A DNA stretch of 64,000 nucleotides. Origin: Inia geoffrensis (Eukaryota; Chordata; Mammalia; Artiodactyla; Iniidae). The stretch is from positions 40,458,408-40,522,407 of the forward strand of contig CM070904.1 in the NCBI GenBank assembly GCA_036417435.1, written 5' to 3'. The notes below the pieces were generated by a model. That model saw nothing but the letters and a program-made list of their open reading frames with translations, did not search any database and was not told the origin of the DNA. Positions 32,203 through 43,560 of the stretch are shown in pieces (the first letter of the stretch is position 1; each line of letters begins with the position of its first letter). The position numbers and the translations under genes are program-made.

Positions 32203-33039
32203 AGGCTAACTGAGATTACAATTGGAAGGCACTGCACTTCCTAGGTTAGAAGGACGATGGAGAAGGCAGCGTTATCAGAGCCTAGGGCCTGGAGTTATCT
32301 GAAGGAGGCTGGAACCATGGCAGCTTGTCTTTGGTTGGTGGAATGAAAGAGGAGTTGTGGCCTGAGCAAGAGAGAACTGGAGAGAAAGAGCCTGACCTTT
32401 TCCCTCCGTCCTGTTCTCCAGAATTCCATCTGAGCCTTCCACTAGCAGAACAATGTGAAACAGCTGATGCGGGAGCATGGGAAAGCTGCAGGACTGTGGA
32501 CCGTGTGACACAGTGTAGAGCAGGGAAGGGTAGGGATGGATCTGAGGACACGTATATCCAGGAATGCAGAGAATGCTTTGTTTGGCTAGCACTGTGTCTT
32601 TGAAAAGCTCTGCTCTCTTGCCTGTAGATGGGTCATGGTCTTTCGGGTTAGGCCAGGCACAGTGCCAGCACAAGCTATTACACAGCTGCTTTAACGCTGC
32701 TTTCATTGATAGATGATGGAAGGCAGGTGAGGGCATTTTAAGAGCAGAGACAATATGGGAAAAGGCATGGGGGCTGGAATGGTACGCCACGGATGCCAGT
32801 TTCTACACTTTTTCTTAGGTAGCCTGGACCTGCAAAGTTATAATTTCTAAAAGACAACAGCGCTTGACTCTTAATATTCCATAGTAAAATCCAGAGAGTG
32901 AGCAAGTTTCAACGTGTGTGTGTCTGTGTGCGTCTTCTGTTGTGTGAAAATCCGTTCCCTGTGCATCTGAAGCGGATTAGGCGGTATGACATTCACATGG
33001 GCTCAGCCTCATTCTTTGTAGACGGTTACAGCTGTTTAG
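32203..33039. other. single-copy stretch upstream of the CpG island
   Basis: Contains a 171-codon minus-strand frame (32275-32790) with no domain I recognise, treated as chance. A GT-rich patch lies at 32914-32945. Confidence 0.35.
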
Positions 33040-33540
33040 AGAGCCGGCAGGTACGTAATGACCCTTGACCCTGCGTCCCGTTACTGACGCTCGCTAGTCC
33101 GGGAGCTGAACTCAGCCGGCCGCCATCTCTTCGAGCCCCCGGCCGGCGGGAGCGCAGCCGATGTCTCACAACGCGGCGAGAGGAAATGCGGACGTCTGAG
33201 AACTTTAACCAAGGCCAAGAGAAAGAGCAAGGTTAGTCAGTTTGGCGGGGACGGGCTGGTGAGATCCAAACTGCAGGCTTCGGAGACTTCCTGCCTGTCT
33301 GAGTGCTGTGCAGTGGGGACTCGTGCAGGGCTGCGTCTGCCTGGAGAGGCCGGGAGCACCTCGTTCTGAGTTAGGCGGGGTGCTGTGTGGCGGCTCTCCA
33401 GTGCCCAGACCGTGGAGATTCTGTCCTTATTTCCAAGCCCTCTCGTTAAACTCAACGTGTCCCGTTCGTACATTTCCAAATGCAGAGGTAAGTAGGCATT
33501 TCTGCTGCAGGCTGCACCCATCCTAACTACGTTTTCTCCG
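33040..33540 (+). promoter_or_regulatory. CpG island, candidate promoter and first exon
   Basis: About 20 CpG dinucleotides fall in 33050-33215 and over a dozen more follow to 33480, whereas the surrounding kilobases are CpG-poor. No LINE-1 or SINE is involved. Features on the + strand: a DR1 motif (33059-33071), a gccgccatctc YY1-like site near 33120, then two strong splice donors, gcaag|gttagt at about 33234 and gcagag|gtaagt at 33488. There are short open frames before the first donor, including ATG CGG ACG TCT GAG near 33187 open up to the donor, but I recognise no protein. Likely the start of an unidentified transcript, coding or not, running to the right. A minus-strand or two-way promoter is possible. 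Confidence 0.6.
33059..33071 (-). promoter_or_regulatory. DR1 nuclear-receptor motif
   Basis: tgaccc-t-tgaccc is two copies of the half-site separated by one base (GGGTCA A GGGTCA on the minus strand), the arrangement bound by RXR heterodimers, HNF4 and COUP-TF factors. It sits at the upstream edge of the CpG island. Confidence 0.5.
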
Positions 33541-34717
33541 CAGGTGGTTCCTGTGCTCTATTTTCACATCCTGTTTCGGTCTCCCGTGTTCCCATTTCAG
33601 TTGTGCTCGTTTGTCTCTACTATTTTGCAGTAGTCTCTTGCTTTGGGGTGACCTGGGTTGGCTTGAGGAGAGCAAGGTGTGGCGATAGTTATTCTAACCA
33701 GCACTGGTTACGGGGGCCACAGACACGGATGCCTCCAGGGCAGGGTGGTCCCAGGAGTGGGTTAAGCAGGTGAGGGGAGGAGACCCACCAAGCCCATCTG
33801 AAGGGTGGAACTCTCGGCCTGAGTGGCTTACAGGCAGTGGTTGATCAGGGTCCACGTTGCTGGTTTTGACATATTTCAAGAAAACTTGGAGACCTCTGTG
33901 AACATTTTTAAAGATGAGAAGTTGTAAAACTTTAAAAAAAAAAAACAATGTGTCAGCTATAGAATCCACTTCTGTGGTCAAAATCTGGCCCAGGGGCCAA
34001 CAGCTCGCCTTCTTTGACTTGGGGAGTATTTCCTGTGCCAGGCGCACGGGGCTGTGGGCAACACCAAGGTAAGTGAGACAGTGCTTGTGTCCCGAAGGGA
34101 CTGAAGTGGGGCAACGTTACTGGAAAACCTAAGACGTGCTGTGGAGAGAGATTCCAGGAAGTGCTGTGAGTGCCCCCAATGGAAAAGGTTTAATGAAAAT
34201 ATTTGTGTGGTTTTACCATGAAATATTAATTCCGCCTTAAATCATTGAACTTCAAAATAGAGGAAAACCTTCTCTGCTGTTCTTAGTGTTCAGGGTACTT
34301 GACGGGCTTAAAGGTGAGATCACTTTAATAATGAGGCTTTTAGTACTTCACTAAATAAATCCCCTTGAGGAGATGACAGACTTTACTGATTTCCACTCTG
34401 GAGTGTTCCAGTGAAGTTCCTGTGTACATAGTGAGATAGCATTTTAAAAGATCACTTCTTCTAGGCAGTATGACTGATGAGAGAGGTAATCCTTTAAGAT
34501 GTGTGCACATGATCAGCAGCCCGACCATTCTAGAACTTCCCAACTGTGGAGCTTGGCAGGTCATGGCAGAGCCAGACCTGAAGAGACATCTGGGGCAGGG
34601 CTTTGCTTGGGGGCAGATCTAGCTCATCCAGGTAGTGAGAGAGAGGCCAGAGCCAGCAGGATTATCCCATTATCCCTGGGCCTCCACGGCACTGGGCTCC
34701 TACCTCCTGCCAGGGCT
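33541..34717. other. single-copy stretch downstream of the CpG island
   Basis: An acceptor-like ttttctccgcag|gt ends at about 33543, just after the second donor. Otherwise nothing recognised, apart from a short A12 run near 33931. Confidence 0.3.
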
Positions 34718-34885
34718 CTTCACAGGCTGTGTTACAATTATCTGTACTTTCCCTCCAGCAGGACCTGAGCATCTTGGGGCAGGGCCAATATTGTCCTATT
34801 CTAGTGCCTCACAGATGGCTGGTATAAAGAGACTTATTGAATGTCAGTTGAATGAATGGGTGAATGATAAATTGAATAAAACCTA
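34718..34885 (+). repeat. L2 LINE 3' end
   Basis: tatctgtactttccctccag, gagcatcttggggcagggcc, ttctagtgcctcacagatgg, then ttattgaatgtcagttgaat: the L2 tail order. Confidence 0.7.
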
Positions 34886-35129
34886 AGCAGGTGTATGGCA
34901 TCAAGGAGGTCCAGCAAGAGGTGGTAGTGCTGACTGGCAGGTGGTGGGATGCCATGGAGGGCAGTTTGGAGCTGCATTATGTGGAGACCCCAGCCTGTGA
35001 ATAGAGGGTAAAGTCAAGAGTAGTCCCTGGTTTCAGGGCGAGGGCGGGTCACCAAGGCAGGACTCAGTAGGAGACAACACAACCTGGATTTAGGTAATGG
35101 GGCTAAGGAACAGAGGACAGCTGTGGGGC
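34886..35129. other. single-copy stretch, nothing recognised
   Basis: No repeat or gene recognised. Confidence 0.3.
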
Positions 35130-35350
35130 AGCAGCGAGCAAGGGTAAGAATGGATGCTCTGACATCTAAGAAATTCAAGTTCAAATCTCGGTTCTACCTT
35201 TTCCTCACTGTGTGACTGTGCAATAGACGTGACCTCTCTGTGCCCCAGTGTCCTCATCTCTTAAATGGGGGTATATTGTTAGGAAGATCAAATGAGATGT
35301 TGTGGGTGAAGCACTTAGCACAGTGCCTGGCAGAGAATTGTTAATAAAAA
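35130..35350 (+). repeat. MIR SINE, nearly complete
   Basis: aagttcaaatctcggttcta, ctcactgtgtgactgtgcaa, tgtgccccagtgtcctcatc, aagcacttagcacagtgcct: the whole MIR order is present. Confidence 0.88.
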
Positions 35351-35943
35351 TAGAGATAGACCTTGATTAGTAACAGGATACTTGACACTGAGATGTTCTA
35401 GAGGTAACCAGGAGCTAGGGAATCAATCTCAGGTGTTTTGAGACCTTCCCACCCTCACCCCAACCAGGGTTTTGAGAATACATACTGTATTTCAAAAGCT
35501 TCCAAGGAGATCCTGATAACTCCGTCTCCATCCCCTCTTCCTTAGATCACTTGAATTTTTATTTCTTTAGATCACCCTCCCAAAGCCAGTGTAGGTCTCA
35601 TCATCTTGTTAGGAGATTTTACAGGAGGTGAAGTAAAATAGCCCCAGCTTGTGGGGACTAAAAGGATATTGAGGCAGGTAGAGCTGATGCATCCATAAGA
35701 CGGAGCACACACAGGGCCTGGGGCCCACGATACTTTTAGGGACTCACGGAAGTATTTCAAGTTCTTTCACAGTAAGAAAGAAAACAGAACTTTCAGGTTG
35801 GAGAAAATGTTTTAATAAATATCAATTAATATATTCATTTTATACTGATGTAGTCATAAAATATACATTTAACATTTTTTTTAATGAAGGAAGTGGCCTA
35901 CAAAAGCAAGTGAGTGAAGTACACAGAAAGCCATCCACTAAGT
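35351..35943. other. single-copy stretch, nothing recognised
   Basis: No repeat or gene recognised. Confidence 0.35.
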
Positions 35944-36160
35944 CATAGTGCGGTCCTGGGAACAGGGACCCCAGCAGGTTATTCCACCGGTAGTTCTCTA
36001 AGGGGTATGGGAAGAACCTAGAAAGTTGATTAAAGTGCAGGTTCCTGGGCCCACATTCCAGGAAGTCAGATGCAGCCTGTGGTGAGCCTAGGAATCAGCA
36101 TTTTAACAGAAAGCTCGGTCATTCTGCAGCAGGCTGGAGGAGCCTTGAGAAACCCCGACC
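35944..36160 (-). mobile_element. MER5A-like hAT MITE
   Basis: gtgcggtcctgggaacaggg, gtgcaggttcctgggcccac, aggaatcagcattttaacag and gccttgagaaacccc follow the MER5A pattern in reverse, with an insertion in the middle. Confidence 0.6.
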
Positions 36161-37273
36161 CCACTGTCAAGTCAGTTGTGGTCCTGTAACAGGAGGTATG
36201 GTTGCAGGGTGCTGGAGGATGGGACCCTGCTGTCCAAACTGGCAAATCCATCAAAGCGTCAGTCATCCCAGCGAATGGTGTTGTCAGTTCAGCAGCAAGT
36301 CCATCTGATTGTGTAGCTGGAATAACTGATGGATTGATCACATTTTTCTCTTGCCAGCTGCAAGTTAGGGGCTTTTATCTTATACCTATAAAGAGAAATG
36401 CTTGAAGCAGCTTTTCTGTAAACTAGTGTGGTAGGTCATTGAGAGATGTTACTTTGCATTGAAAACCCAGCTTCAAAGGTGATTTTACAAAATCATTACA
36501 CGGAACTTCCGCATTAAACAAGGGCATTTACCTTGGGTGCTGCTTTTGCTCCAGTCTCTAAGAATAAGCAGTTTTCTTTAATTGATATATGATTTCCTTT
36601 AATTACAGCAGTTAGTTTGAAAGGTGATAACTAAATAAAATTTTATCCCGCAAAATCTATAGAGTAACAGTGACATTAAAATAACATTAACGCTGTAGGA
36701 CAGGCTCAGTGGAGCAAATAGCCAGAAAATTGACGCATCCCTCACCTTAATGACTTGCAGCCACACAGTGTCGGGAGAGGGGCAATTCTTATCTGCATTT
36801 CTCTGTGTTGGTGACTCTTGCTAGTAAAATTCAGTAGTCTTTTATTATTGCTTTGTCACTACTGTTACTGCTGCATGAATGATTCCCTTCACTTTCATGG
36901 TTTTTCAGTAAAGTTTACCATTGGGATTTGAGGGTGACTCATCTGAGATTAAAGGCAATTTCCATGAGTTGGTTCTGAAGCTAAAATCTAGATAAGCGGC
37001 TTCTCACCTTAACAGTTCTGTCTCTTTTCACAGAAGATATTTTGTAATGACCCCTTCACCACCCTGAAATAATTTTCATAGATGATATCCTCCACCTACT
37101 CGTATTCATAAAAAATCCATATAATGCTTTGCCCGTAATAAAGAGAAAATATAAAAGATAAGTAATTTATAATAAATTAATACATATTTCAAAATGTATA
37201 TGCTTAGGCAGGACTATACTGGCAGACATAATGAAGTTGTCAAGTGCTTACCTCTTTACACACCTTTAAAGAA
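36161..37273. other. single-copy stretch, nothing recognised
   Basis: No repeat or gene recognised. Composition is AT-rich around 37130-37200. Confidence 0.35.
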
Positions 37274-37330
37274 TCACTTTGAATGTGATCCTTCACTTTG
37301 AATGTGATTCTTCACGTTGAAAGTGAAGTA
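37274..37330 (+). repeat. 19-bp tandem repeat, three copies
   Basis: tcactttgaatgtgatcct, tcactttgaatgtgattct and a diverged tcacgttgaaagtgaagt. The last copy also forms an inverted repeat with the second (cttcacttt / aaagtgaag). Confidence 0.9.
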
Positions 37331-37411
37331 GCAAAACGCTACTTGTGTGTTCTATCAGTAACTCCGATGCCCAAGAGGGATTACTTTCACTCATAGGAGT
37401 TTTTTAAAAAG

Positions 37412-39190
37412 CCTTATTTTTTTTTTTAGAGCAACTGTAGGTTCACAGGAAATTTGAGGGGAAGGTACCGGGACTTCTTATTTACTCCCTGCCCTGACAC
37501 ATGCATAATCTTCTCCATTATCAACATCCTCCACCAGTGTGATACTTTCGTTACAATTGATGAACCTACATTGACACATTACATTAACCCAAGTCCATAT
37601 TTACATTAGAGTTCACTCTTGCTGTTGTCCATTCTATGTGTTTAAACAAATGTGTAATGGCTTGTGTGCCTCATTATAATGTCATACAGAGTATTTTCAC
37701 CACTCTAAAAATCCTCTGGGTTATTCCTAGTCATCCATCTCCCTTCCTCCCAGGCCTGGCAACTACTCATCTTTCTACTGTCTCCACAGTTTTGTGTTCT
37801 CCAGAATGTCACATAGTTGGAATCGTATAGTATGTAGCCTTTTCAGATTGGCTTCTTTCACTCTGTAGTATGCATTTAAGGTTCCTCCATGTCTTTTCAT
37901 GGCTTGATCACTTACTTTTTACTGGTGAATAGTATGATAATAATGTTACACAGTTTCTTTATCTGTTTACCTACTGGAGAACATCTTGGTTACTTCCAAG
38001 ATTTGACAATTATGAACAAAGCTGCTATAAACATCTGTGTGCAGGTTTTGTGTGGGCATTTTAACTCCTTTGGGTAACTACCAAGGAGTGTGATTGCTGA
38101 ATTGTATGGTAAGAGTACGTTTAGTTTTATAACAAACCACCAAACTGTCTTCCAAAAGAGCTGTACCATTTTGCATTCCTATCTGCAATGTATGAGAGTT
38201 CCTGCGGCTCCGCCTCCTCACCAGCATTTGGTGTTATCAGTATTCTCGATTTTTGTCATCTAATAGATAGTTAGTGGTATCTCATTATTGCTTAGTTTGT
38301 GTTTCCTTGATGACGTACGATGTGAAGAACCTTTTCATATGCTTATTTTCCACCTATGTATCTTCTTTGGTAAGGTATCTGTTAAGGTCTTTAGTCCATT
38401 TTTTAATCAGGTGATTTGTTTTCTTATTGTTGAATTTTAAGAGTTTTTTGTATATTTTGGATGATAGTCCTTTATAAGATGTCTTTTGAAATTTTTTTCT
38501 CCTAGTCTGTGGCTTGTCTTCTGATATTTTTAAAAAATTCTTTTAACACTGTTTTTCACAGAGCAGTTTTTAATTTTAATGTAGTCCAGTTTATTAGTTA
38601 CTTCATGAATCATGCCTTCAATGTTATATCTAAAAAATCACCATCATTTCCAAGGTCATCTAGGTTTTCTCCCATGTTATCTTCTAGGAGTTTTGTAGTT
38701 TTGCACTTTTCAGTTAGTTCTGTGATCCATTTTGAGTTAATTTTTGTGAAGCGTGTAAAGTATGTATCTAGATTCATTTTTCTGCATGTGGGTTTCCAGT
38801 TGTTCCAGCACCATTTGTTGAAGAGATTATCTCTGCTCCATTGTATTGCTTTTGCTCCTTTGTCAAAGATCAGTTGGGTCTATTTCTGGGCTCTGTATTC
38901 TGTTCCATTGATATGTGTCTATTCTTTCACCAATTCCACGCTGTCCTGATTGCTGTAGCTTTATAGTAAGTCTTGAAGTTGGGTAGCATCAGTCCTTCAA
39001 CTTAATTCTTCCACTTTAATAGTGTATTGGCTACTTTGGGTCTTTTGCCTCTCCATATAAACTTTAGAATAAGTTTGTCTGTATCCACAGAATAACTTGC
39101 TGGGGTTTGGTTGAGATTGCTTGAAATTTATAGACCAAGTTGAGAAAAATGGATATCTTGCATTTATTCTTCATTCATTTTCTGAAATGA
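37412..39190 (-). repeat. old LINE-1 (L1M-type), minus strand, long
   Basis: Reverse LINE-1 from the 3'UTR into ORF2: gcaactgtaggttcacagga, tgtccattctatgtgtttaa, ctgctataaacatctgtgtg, caatgtatgagagttcctgc, ttttcatatgcttattttcc, ttcttattgttgaattttaa, gatccattttgagttaattt, tcaaagatcagttgggtcta, ttgctggggtttggttgaga. ORF2 is decayed throughout. Older than the full LINE-1 at 5638 and of a different subfamily. Confidence 0.88.
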
Positions 39191-39197
39191 TGAAGGG

Positions 39198-39563
39198 TAT
39201 CTTAGTCTGCTTGGGCTGCTATAACAAAATATCATAGACTGGGTGTCTTAAACAACAGACATTTATATCTCAGTTCTGGAGGATGGAAGTCAGAGATGTG
39301 AGTGCCAGCATATTTGGATACTGATAAGGTCTCTCTTTATGCCTTTCAGGCAACTGCCTTCTTGCTGTATCCTCACATGGTGGAGAGAGAAAACATGCTC
39401 TCTTGTCTTTCCTTATAAGGATATTAATCCCACCAGGAGGACTCCACCAACATGACCTCAACTAAACTTAATTACTTCCAAAAGATCCCATCTCAAAATA
39501 GTAATTGAAGGTTAGGGCTTCAACATAGGAATTTTTGGGGAGACATAATTCAGTCCATAGCAA
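39198..39563 (-). repeat. MaLR-type LTR, minus strand
   Basis: ttagtctgcttgggctgcta, actgggtgtcttaaacaaca, ctgtatcctcacatggtgga and ggcttcaacataggaatttt are the reverse of the LTR at 31803. It directly abuts the old LINE-1 on its left. Confidence 0.85.
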
Positions 39564-40117
39564 AGGACTTCTGGTAAAGTTTCAAATAAAGCAATTTCCC
39601 TGGTAGTTGTGTTCCTGAAAATGCAGTGTATGTCAAAAATGGTGTAGAAATACTTGTGTCTCCATAAAAAACAGAATTAGGTTCTAGGCTCAGATAATTT
39701 CAAGCAAGATTTCACCTTCATTATGTGAGCTACTGCCCTTAATTTCTCTTCTCAACAAATGCCAGTAGCATCAAAAATGTCACAAGTCTTCAAAACTTAC
39801 CCTGTTAAGAATCACTGGAATAGATGAAAAAAAAAAAAAAAAAAGGGAACACATTATCAGCATAGAACAGAAAAGAGAAGAGAGAAGGCAGTATGCTAAC
39901 ACTTATTGAATGCCAGGGCACAGATCACAAACTTAAAGATGGAATGAGATTTTGTTCTCAAAAACCATTTTTAAAAATTAAATTTGAATGCCAGTCTGCC
40001 ACAGTTTTTATCACCTTTTGTGGCTTTACATTTACCATGCTTTACTTATTTGTGTTACCCTCCAGTCTCCTAAAGGTATTTACGTTATTTTTGCTGGTCT
40101 ATGGACTCAGGAGCTGA
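39564..40117. other. single-copy stretch with A-rich run
   Basis: An A18 run is at 39828-39845. I see no transposon body attached to it. Confidence 0.35.
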
Positions 40118-40490
40118 GTATCCATCCACCTGTTTAATCCCTATAACTACCCATCCAAGGAGGAGTTCTATGGTCTCCATTTTTTTTTTTTTTTTGTGGT
40201 ATGCGGGCCTCTTACTGTTGTGGCCTCTCCCGCTGTAGAGCACAGGCTCCGGACGCGCAGGCTCAGCGGCCATGGCTCACGGGCCCAGCCGCTCCACGGC
40301 ATGTGGGATCTTCCCAGACGGAGGCACGAACCCACGTCCCCTGCATCGGCAGGCGGACTCTAAACCACTGCGCCACCAGGGAAGCCCTATGGTCTCCATT
40401 TTATAAATGAAGAAACCGAAGCTTAAAGAGAATAAGTAACTCATCCACTATCACACCGCTTGTAAGTGGTAGAGTCAAGATTTACACCTT
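40118..40490 (+). repeat. MIR SINE split by a younger SINE
   Basis: Left part 40118-40182 (ttaatccctataactaccca) and right part 40388-40490 (ttataaatgaagaaaccgaa, taactcatccactatcacac, gtaagtggtagagtcaagat) join into one MIR. Confidence 0.85.
40183..40387 (-). mobile_element. CHR-type SINE, minus strand, inside a MIR
   Basis: Typical reverse body: gcgggcctcttactgttgtg, gccatggctcacgggcccag, accactgcgccaccagggaa. T-rich tail. Duplication tatggtctccattt at 40169-40182 and 40388-40401. Confidence 0.93.
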
Positions 40491-40765
40491 AAAAAAAGTT
40501 GTTTAAACTAAAGAAAAAAAACAAACTATACTTTTTTCATAACACATTCACCAGAGATACATCCCATGTCTGCCTGTGAAGACGCAGCTCTTTGGTATTG
40601 ATGGTGGAGAAATGCCAGCTACATGAGCCTTGAAAATGGTGCCCTGATTTCTGACACTGATATCTGGGATGAGTGAGTGGTGGTCCTTAGACAGGTGACA
40701 TGTGATCACAGATTTGATTGTTCCCAGGGAGACCCCCAAAACATTTAACTCACATTGCATTTCTT

Positions 40766-41168
40766 TTTTTTTTTAATGATTAAAAAAAATTAATTATTTT
40801 TTGGCTGCGTTGGGTCTTCACTGCTACGTGTGGGCTTTCTCTAGTTGCAGCAAGTGGGGGCTAGTCTTTGTTGTGGTGCGCAGTCTTCTCACTGTGGTGG
40901 CTTCTCTTGTTGCAGAGTGTGGGCTCTAGGTGCACGGGCTTCAGTAGATGTGGCGGGTGAGCTCAGTAGTTGCAGCACACGGGCTTCAGTAGATGCAGCA
41001 CATGGGCTCAGTAGTTGCGGCACGGGGGCTCTAGAGCACAGGCTCAGTAGTTGTGGCTCACGGGCTTAGTTGCTCCGTGGCATGTGGGATCTTCCTGGAC
41101 CAGGGATTGAACCCATGTCCCCCGCATTGGCAGGAGGATTCTTAACCACTGCACCACCAGGGAAGTCC
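40766..41168 (-). mobile_element. CHR-type SINE, long form, minus strand, with 45-bp internal duplication
   Basis: Reverse of the long SINE type: ttggctgcgttgggtcttca, gctctaggtgcacgggcttc, ttgctccgtggcatgtggga, cactgcaccaccagggaagt. Duplication ctcacattgcatttctt at 40749-40765 and 41169-41185. The module gggcttcagtagatg is repeated (40936, 40981), making the element about 400 bp, longer than its relatives. Confidence 0.92.
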
Positions 41169-41185
41169 CTCACATTGCATTTCTT

Positions 41186-42149
41186 ACCTGCTGAGTTTAT
41201 CCACTCCTGTTTAAGCAGCCCAACAGCATCTATAAAGATTTTTCTCCACAGTGTGCTCCTGTAAATAAGTAATTTATCAAATTAAACCTTCCAACAAAGA
41301 GTTCAAAGACATGCTATATCAATGGCCCCTCACTGAGTGTCTGTTCTATGCAGGGATCCTGGTGAGACAGTCACCTCCTATCAAGACTTGCGATTGCTGA
41401 GGGTCTTGTGATTTAAGAGGCTTTGGATGAACTTAGGTTTGCAATTCATTTGAACAATCCCAGTCTTCTGACTGCGTCCTAAGGGTTAATTCTTTGGAAT
41501 TCAATAATATACTGCAAAACATGATAAACAACCCATTTCCTTGGGTTTTGCTGTAATTATCTTTGGGAGATAAATCTCACGTGTATGAGAAGGCAAGGTT
41601 ATAGGATGAACGGATTGGTTTTTATTTATCCTGGCATTTGGGGCAGTAATAACTATAAAGTTCATTGTTTGAGCACCTTAGCCGTATCAGGTTCTGCAAA
41701 GATACTAGAGTGACCCTGTTTGTAAATCAGGTCCCTGTGTCCCTGGTCATAGCTGGCTGGACCAGGGATGGACACCTGACCTAACTTGAATTTCCTCTGG
41801 GATTTTGCACTTGTGACTGTGAATGGATAGTCAATGTTTATTCTTGAACTTGAAGACATTTCAGGGGTATGTATGGGAGAGAGGGTATTTTTCACACCTG
41901 AGGGAAGAGGTATAGAATGAGGTTCGGGGTCAGAGCAGGCGGCGGTAGGAGCCTGTGCAGCTCCAGAGAGACCAGGAAACCTCCTGAAGCACCACCTTGT
42001 TTCCTGAAAGTGCTCCAGTTGCTGGTTTTAGTCCCAGGAATGCACGTACAGCTTTTGAGGTTAAGTGAAATCGCTAATATTTAAAATAAATTCACTTTTT
42101 CTTTTCCTTAAGTCTGAGTCATTTTTCTAGAATGATCAAGCAGACAATT
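41186..42149. other. single-copy stretch, nothing recognised
   Basis: No repeat or gene recognised. Confidence 0.35.
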
Positions 42150-42325
42150 TCCGACTCAAACAACTAAGTTCTTAAAATACATCATTTTGTTTAATCCTTT
42201 CAACAACCCCGTGAGGTAGGTAATGGAATTTCTGTTTTGCAGATGAAGAAAGTGAGGCTCAGAGCTATTAACTTCCCCAAGGTCACACAGCTAGCAAATT
42301 ACGAAGCTAAGAAGTTAAACCTACA
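42150..42325 (+). repeat. MIR SINE, 3' half
   Basis: tttaatcctttcaacaaccc, gtgaggtaggtaatggaatt, cagatgaagaaagtgaggct, caaggtcacacagctagcaa. Confidence 0.9.
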
Positions 42326-42494
42326 AAAATTCCTTGTACATCTTTACTTATGTTAAAATAAGCCCTTATGCTTGTGTTTATAGTTCCAAAACACGTGTGC
42401 CATATTGCTTCATCCTCATGTTGCTTTGGGGAAAGGGATATTTTGCAGATGGATGTAGTGTGGAAAGGTTAAGCAAGCCATTGAATCTGAACTT

Positions 42495-42545
42495 ATATAT
42501 TTATATGTTATATATATTTATATATTATATGTGTGTATATACATT
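42495..42545. repeat. AT-rich microsatellite
   Basis: tatatattta-type repeats ending in gtgtgtatata. Confidence 0.8.
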
Positions 42546-42649
42546 TCAATTTTTAAAAATGGAATTATCACTGTTTCTTACATATAAAAACATAGGTAAG
42601 TAAGGTGTGAAGCCAAGTGGAATAAAGATCTGTGCAGGACACTGTATGC

Positions 42650-43372
42650 AGTGAAATGTTACTAACATGATGGAAACCTCCCATATCCCCTTCCTGATCA
42701 TATCCCTCTCCCCACTGGCCCAGGACAACCAATGTTCTCCTTGGAGTTTATCATCTTCTTTCTTTTCATTATAGTTTTATATAAGTGATGTATCTTCAAC
42801 AATATATTACTTAGTTTTGTTCCTGAACTTTGTGTAAAAAAATGCTGTATGTATAATTTTCCAACTTGCTTCTTTCACCCAACATTATGTTTCTGAGATT
42901 CATCCATAGTCATGCATGTAAGGGTATTTCATAAATATTCACCTCTATAAAGCATTCCATTGGATGAATAAGCACAGTTTATTCATCCGCCCCCTTGTCA
43001 GTGAACTTTTAGTTTAGTTCCAGTTTTTTGCAGTCATATACAATGCTGCTGTGAAGAGTTTGAATTTTGCCCTGGGGCATGGGTATGAAAGATTTTCTCG
43101 AGTGCATCCCAAGGAGTAAAATTTGCCGCATTGTAGGAGAGGCACCTCTTCGACTTTACGATAAACTGTGATCCAAAGTGATTACACTCTCATCAGCGGT
43201 CTGTAAGAGTTCTTGTTACTTCACATTCTTGCCAACTCTTGGTATTGTTTGGTTTAAAAGTTTCACCAATTTGGTGGCTAGGAAATGGTGTACCAGTTTA
43301 TATCCTTTACCCACTTTTCTATTAGCCTGTTTGTCTTATTCTTACTGATGTATAAGAGCTCTTGTATATACA
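42650..43372 (-). repeat. old LINE-1-like, minus strand
   Basis: ttctgagattcatccatagt, gcagtcatatacaatgctgc, tcatcagcggtctgtaagag, ttcttgccaactcttggtat and taagagctcttgtatata follow a strongly diverged LINE-1 3' half in reverse. Confidence 0.7.
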
Positions 43373-43560
43373 GCACATCCCCTACGTACGAACGAGTTCT
43401 GTTCCAAGAGCACCTTTGTAAGTCCAATTTGTTTGTTAAGTCCAACAAAGTTAGCCTAGGCACCCAACTAACACAATTGGCTATATAGTACTGTACTGTA
43501 ATAGGTTTATAATACTTTCCACACAAATAATACATAAAAACAAACACAAAAATAGATTAT
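43373..43560. repeat. interspersed repeat-like segment, family not named
   Basis: Segments such as aagttagcctaggcacccaa and ctatatagtactgtactgta look familiar as a dispersed mammalian repeat, but I cannot assign it. Confidence 0.4.

Noticed and set aside
33694..34047. 117-codon minus-strand frame downstream of the CpG island
   Set aside because: It contains a phenylalanine run from a poly-A tract and has no recognisable domain or splice support.
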